A stretch of DNA of 64,000 nt from Malurus cyaneus samueli. Its lineage: Eukaryota > Chordata > Aves > Passeriformes > Maluridae. Every line of letters begins with the position of its first letter. Within the stretch, counting starts at the first letter, position 1. This document shows, one piece after another, positions 61,901 to 64,000 of this stretch. A program made the position numbers and the translations under genes. A model generated the notes under the pieces. That model was not told the DNA's origin. It saw only the letters and a list, made by a program, of their open reading frames with translations, and did not search any database. Where the stretch lies: the NCBI GenBank assembly GCA_009741485.1, contig CM019217.1, positions 45,536,633-45,600,632 of the forward strand, in the 5' to 3' direction.

Positions 61901-64000
61901 ATTACAAGGTCAATAAGTGGGGAGTTTTTCTATGTTGTTCCATTGGGTTTTGTGCTTCTTCTGCTTTATGTCCCTCATCTCCTACTTACCTTGTGACCTC
62001 TCTTTACGAGGGAGCATCCTCCTCTCCCTGCTCAGACAGCATCTTCAGAAGAAAGCAGAGCTGTTTTCCAGGCTGCTCCCTTTGCAGAACTGGGAAGCAC
62101 AAAGAGCATACCCTCCTGAGAAGTACTGGGGGCACCCAATTCCTTTACTGTAGTCGGCTCTAATGGGGTATGGGTTTATCTGCCCCACTGCACTCCTGGT
62201 CAGGAGATCTGTCAGCTGGAGTGATCTCTCCCTCGTTTGCTTCAGTGAAGCAACCTCACTAATTTAAATAATTTTTAAAGGTTTTTGCAAAGTGACTCAT
62301 TCTAATTAGTGTTCAGACCTGATGGGGCAGAAACCTCCAGCTCAGGAGCAGCAGGGCATGTGTGCCTGTGTATATACATTTTTACTTTTTTTTGTATAGG
62401 ACATGCTTATGCAAATTCTATCCCCTATTCTTCCAAAATATGGCATTTTTTACATCTCCCAAGAATGACGGAAGCAATGTGGATATGGCCATTCACCACT
62501 TGCCCCCGAAAGCATCAAATCACTTGCACACACTGTTAGGACCTCTTCTGACACAAAAGCAAACCTTTAGGCCCTCCTTGCTCTGGAGTCAAAGGATGCA
62601 GCACCACCGTGGGCCATACCCCAGCCAAGGCAAATGGGCAGCACTATGATTGGACATGCAGGGCATGTTCTGGCGAGTATTTATGAAATTGTATGCTGAA
62701 CTACTTTATAGTAGCTAATCACAGAGATAACACAATTAGGAGATAAGCCTTGTAATGCAGAACATTATGTATAAGGGTTTCTACATATATTTATAGCACC
62801 TGTTTCAGCATGCCTTCAGACAGAGTCTTTTCATGCAAAAGAAATATACTGTACTCTGACAATTTATTCTGATACTTGATTAAGGAAACATTGCATCATG
62901 AATTCTAAGCCATGACATTTCCACTAATCTTTCCATTTCAACAGCACAGAAAGGAATGGCTTTCACATCTCCATGCTTATCATTTTCAAGCTGAGTATAT
63001 TATCTGCTCGTCTCTGGATTTACTCGATAGCTCTTATAAAAACTGAAACAGACCACCACAGCCTGTGAAACTTATGTGTGGTTTACTCGGAGAGCTGTAT
63101 GTCATTCCAAAGATGAGCAAATGTAGAAACTAGCTCTCATCTTTATTCTAAAGTATGTCAAATAAATAAAAACTCAGATTGCTATCTGTTACTTCCCATC
63201 AATGAGATTGCTGCTTAAAAGGTTAAAAACGATGATGTTTTTGCTTTTGCAGAAGGCCATGCATTAAACTCCTCCTCTTGCCTTTCAGGGATCAAATACA
63301 GTCTGTTTGTTGTCAGATTTCTAAAGCTTGCTCTTCTGCCACAGAACAGCTACCACCTCCCTACATACCAGTCTGCCCCTGAGAGACCTTACCCTGCCAC
63401 CCTTTGAGCACCTCTTCTTCTGATCCCCAACCCCACAGGTATTTTAACACCTTAACAAATAGTCCAGAGCGCCTCAGCTGTAGTTTCTAAGTTACAGATT
63501 TAATTTTGTATTGTTTGTCAGGTCCCTCAGCAGCGTGAGCTCTGTGCCATGATATCTTGTCCCCTCACAGTCTTACCTGGGACTGCTCTCCAACCACTGA
63601 GCATCATGTGGACACAGACACAACCCATCGATTTGTGGGGGGATAAAACCCAACCTGAAGATGTGTCCTGGGAGTGCACTGTTGGTCCCAGTGTGTGCTC
63701 CAGCTTTTTTGAAGGGGCCAAGCTACAGCCAGCATGAGCACGAAAGAGGGGCCTAGTGAGATTCACAGCACGCTGCTTCAACCTATGAATCCATTCCCAA
63801 GTCATCATCCCTCCTGCTAATGCAGAAAGAGCCTCTGCTATCATAAACTAAAGCAATCCTGCCTTTTGTTCTGCCATCATACACACCTAGAGCAGCTTTT
63901 ACTCTGTAATATATTCAGACTCACCCTGTCTCAGGAATTTGCTTTCCCAATAGCTGTCATGCTCCAACACTTGTCAGTTGTCTCAGATAACCAAATATTA

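Larger units (their letters stand above)
47647..64000 (-). other. Partial intron upstream of the EGF-like exon
   Basis: This is at least 16 kb of intron whose 5' end lies beyond the right edge. It holds the internally deleted CR1 at 51771-52440 and a 16 bp tandem duplication at 58914-58945. The ligand-binding-domain exon of Eph genes is usually several hundred bases long and would show as a long minus-strand frame; none is present here, so it should lie above 64000. Confidence 0.8.

Noticed and set aside
47647..64000. Search for the Eph ligand-binding-domain exon
   Set aside because: No minus-strand frame long enough with the expected cysteines and ephrin-binding wording; the exon is judged to lie beyond the window.

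Overview
This window looks like vertebrate, most likely avian, nuclear DNA. It is almost entirely intron of one large gene. Five short exons on the minus strand encode consecutive extracellular and transmembrane parts of an Eph receptor tyrosine kinase. The wording of the fibronectin type III repeats (for example [14 protein letters not shown] and [11 protein letters not shown]) fits EPHA6 better than EPHA3, EPHA4, EPHA5 or EPHA7. That assignment is from memory of the family, not from a search. The bird assignment rests on CR1 LINE fragments with the ATTCTATGATTCTA-type 3' end and on old MIR-like SINEs. The species cannot be fixed from sequence alone.

Layout, in transcription order (right to left). 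64000-47647 is the 3' part of the intron before the cysteine-rich/EGF-like exon; no ligand-binding-domain exon is seen, so it should lie above 64000. 47491-47646 is the EGF-like exon. 42006-47490 is an intron of about 5.5 kb. 41670-42005 encodes the whole first fibronectin III repeat. 11768-41669 is an intron of about 30 kb holding most of the repeats and a 20-N assembly gap. 11643-11767 and 8716-8875 together encode the second fibronectin III repeat. 4582-4684 encodes the juxtamembrane and transmembrane segment. 1-4581 is the start of the next intron; no kinase exon is recognised, so the kinase, SAM and PDZ-binding parts should lie below position 1.

The five exons total 880 bp, and their phases (1-1, 1-1, 1-0, 0-1, 1-2) join without a frame break or internal stop. 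This supports a functional gene. No RNA gene, CRISPR array, operon, promoter or second protein-coding gene could be supported. The remaining signal is repeats: an internally deleted CR1, other CR1 pieces, MIR-like SINEs, a (GGAA)n microsatellite beside a CR1 3' end, short tandem duplications, an inverted repeat and a palindrome. I did not find a new biological system. The most useful points to follow up are a NAGNAG tandem acceptor at the transmembrane exon, a pyrimidine-poor acceptor at the second FN3 exon, a CpG-richer segment between two CR1 pieces, and the internally deleted CR1.
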